Made by a program: the position numbers and the translations under genes. A stretch of DNA of 64,000 nt, taken from positions 506,501-570,500 of the forward strand of contig NZ_JAVLAT010000002.1 in assembly GCF_032190615.1 (NCBI RefSeq), in the 5' to 3' direction. Below the pieces are notes generated by a model. The model was not told the origin of the DNA, did no database searches, and saw only the letters and a list, made by a program, of their open reading frames with translations. Source of the stretch: Brucella pseudogrignonensis. Its GTDB lineage: Bacteria > Pseudomonadota > Alphaproteobacteria > Rhizobiales > Rhizobiaceae. Positions 62,574-64,000 of the stretch are shown in pieces; the stretch's first letter is position 1, and each line of letters starts with the position of its first letter.

Positions 62574-63362
62574 ATGGTCAACACGATGATGAGTTATCGG
62601 CTGATCGCGTCCGATATGACGCGGTCGTTGCAGCGCGTTTCGAAGGAACCGCTGGTCGAGCGAGAAACCGCCTATTACAAAGAGAATATCGGCAAGGTGA
62701 AATCCATTGATGATTTCATGTCCGATACCCGGCTTTATAACTACGCGATGAAGGCATTCGGCTTGGAAGACATGGCCTATGCCAAGGCATTCGTTCGCAA
62801 GATCCTGACCGAAGGCGTCAAAGATGATGACGCGATGGCGAACAAGCTGACCGACAAGCGGTATAAAGAATTTGCGACGACATTCGATTTTGCAGGCAAG
62901 GGTGAAAAAGCCACCGAAAGCACGGCTGCCCAGCAAGGTGTGATGGATAAATATATCCGTCAGACACTGGAGACCGAGGCTGGCAGCCAGAACGAGGGTG
63001 TCCGTCTGGCGCTCTATTTCGAGCGCAAGGCATCCACCATTACCAATGCATATGAAATCCTTGGCGATAAGGCATTGCTGACCGTTATGCAGACAACGTT
63101 TGGCTGGCCCTCGGTGATGTCGAATGCTGACATCGACAAGCAGGCCAAGATGATCGAGGCCAAGGTCGATTTCTCGAAAATGTCAGACCCTGACTATGTA
63201 TCGAAGATGATCTCGCGTTTCACAGCCATGTACGAAATGAACAATCCAACCACGAGCAGCCCGGCATCAATCGCCTCGCTGTTGCTCGGTGGCACGTCGT
63301 CGGTCGGCATATCGTCGAGCATTCTGACCACTTTGCAGAACTTCAAGCCGGGCGGACGCTGA
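62574..63362 (+). CDS. DUF1217 flagellar-cluster protein
   Basis: A 262-residue soluble protein made mainly of helices (YYKENIGKVKSIDDFMSDTRLYNYAMKAFGLEDMAYAKAFVRKIL; ALYFERKASTITNAYEILGDKALLTVMQTTFGWP) with a low-complexity Ser/Thr/Gly C terminus. This matches DUF1217, found in alphaproteobacterial flagellar clusters next to flgF. GGGGG lies about 7 nt before the ATG. It begins 309 bp from the divergent motA and ends 3 nt before flgF. Its function is unknown. Confidence 0.85.
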   Translation: MVNTMMSYRLIASDMTRSLQRVSKEPLVERETAYYKENIGKVKSIDDFMSDTRLYNYAMKAFGLEDMAYAKAFVRKILTEGVKDDDAMANKLTDKRYKEFATTFDFAGKGEKATESTAAQQGVMDKYIRQTLETEAGSQNEGVRLALYFERKASTITNAYEILGDKALLTVMQTTFGWPSVMSNADIDKQAKMIEAKVDFSKMSDPDYVSKMISRFTAMYEMNNPTTSSPASIASLLLGGTSSVGISSSILTTLQNFKPGGR

Positions 63363-63365
63363 TCG

Positions 63366-64000
63366 ATGCAGAATAATTCCATCTATGTAGGTCTGTCTTC
63401 CCTCGTCACACTTGAACGGCGGATGGATGCCATTGCGCATAATGTGGCAAATATTTCGACGCCGGGCTTTCGCGGCGAAGGCACGAAATTCAATACAATC
63501 GTCTCGAACAAGGCCAGCGAAGACGTGAACTTCGCGACCGCAGGCAAGAGCTATATTCGCACAGAAGCAGGCTCAATGCTGGAAACCGGCAATCCTTTTG
63601 ATGTTGCCGTTAAGGGCGATGCTTGGATGTCGGTCAACACCCCGCAGGGTGTTGTCTATACCCGCGACGGCCGCATGAAGATGATGCCAACCGGCGAACT
63701 TGTGTCTGTCACAGGCAATTCGGTTCTGGATGTGGGCGGTGCGCCTATCGTTCTCAATCCGGATGGCGGCGCGCCGAAGATTTCCAGTGACGGTGCGGTC
63801 TACCAGAACGGCGCACAGATCGGTGCAATTGGCCTGTTCTCGATCCCAGCAGATGCCGATCTCAGCTATGCAGGCAATTCCGGTGTCGTGCCAAGCAAGC
63901 CTGCACAGGCTGTCGTTGACGATATGAGTGTCGGCGTTGTGCAGGGGATGATCGAAGGTTCCAATGTTGATGGCATGACGGAAATGACCCGTCTGATCAG
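63366..64000 (+). CDS. flgF: Flagellar basal-body rod protein FlgF, partial
   Basis: A proximal rod protein, cut off by the window end after about 211 residues. Translation from ATG 63366 gives MQNNSIYVGLSSLVTLERRM, then IAHNVANISTPGFRGEGT, the N-terminal rod signature, and later GNPFDVAVKGDAWMSV, YTRDGRMKM and GSNVDGMTEMTRLI, as expected for FlgF (FlgG-like). The 3-nt gap from the DUF1217 gene indicates co-transcription. Confidence 0.93.
   Translation, partial: MQNNSIYVGLSSLVTLERRMDAIAHNVANISTPGFRGEGTKFNTIVSNKASEDVNFATAGKSYIRTEAGSMLETGNPFDVAVKGDAWMSVNTPQGVVYTRDGRMKMMPTGELVSVTGNSVLDVGGAPIVLNPDGGAPKISSDGAVYQNGAQIGAIGLFSIPADADLSYAGNSGVVPSKPAQAVVDDMSVGVVQGMIEGSNVDGMTEMTRLI

Overview
The window comes from an alphaproteobacterium of the Brucella/Ochrobactrum group (Rhizobiales). 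The strongest markers are an Omp10-type lipoprotein almost identical in its C-terminal half to Brucella Omp10, next to hemH and a paraslipin; the flagellar order motA-fliM-orf-fliN-fliG-flhB facing DUF1217-flgF; homospermidine synthase; and mosaic palindromic intergenic repeats of the kind known from this group. The gene content resembles what I recall of the second Brucella chromosome, but that assignment is inference. Base composition and codon use look even throughout, and no prophage, CRISPR array, rRNA or tRNA was seen.

Layout. 1-6.7 kb: glutamate synthase gltB-gltD. 6.7-8.3 kb: an IS1182-type insertion sequence with a dead transposase, sitting in the gltD terminator. 8.3-14.6 kb: cycA-type amino acid permease, an SGNH/DUF459 protein, a lytic transglycosylase, galU and a LysR regulator. 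14.8-20.4 kb: an iron-siderophore uptake operon (TonB-dependent receptor, Tat-exported binding protein, fused permease, cytochrome b561) with no ATPase gene. 20.4-25.4 kb: LysR/MFS pair, outer-membrane barrel protein, kdsD. 25.4-34 kb: nfeD-qmcA-hemH, omp10, hss, and a pepF-pabB-pabC operon. 34-40 kb: a degenerate NtrC-like regulator, a DUF882/M15 protein with a long low-complexity tail, eda, a muramidase and trhO. 40.6-49.5 kb: modABC, acetyltransferases, a NicO/DUF1007 metal transporter pair, a LysR regulator, and ornithine decarboxylase behind a long structured leader. 49.6-57 kb: a surface-polysaccharide locus (Wzz/GumC-like protein, flippase, four transferase-type genes). 57-64 kb: flagellar genes, with flgF cut by the window end.

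Links between genes. Ornithine decarboxylase makes putrescine, which homospermidine synthase 18 kb away uses. galU (UDP-glucose), kdsD (arabinose 5-phosphate for Kdo) and the 50-57 kb locus all feed envelope polysaccharide. gltBD assimilates ammonia, and hemH and the siderophore operon share iron metabolism.

Most of the window is ordinary core or shell gene content. I did not find a convincing wholly new system. The best leads are the NtrC-like regulator that has lost its sigma-54 contact loop and both arginine-finger positions, the ATPase-less siderophore operon ending in cytochrome b561, the structured leader of the decarboxylase gene (probably the speF motif), the IS that split a bidirectional terminator into two unequal copies, and the dispersed palindromic repeats.
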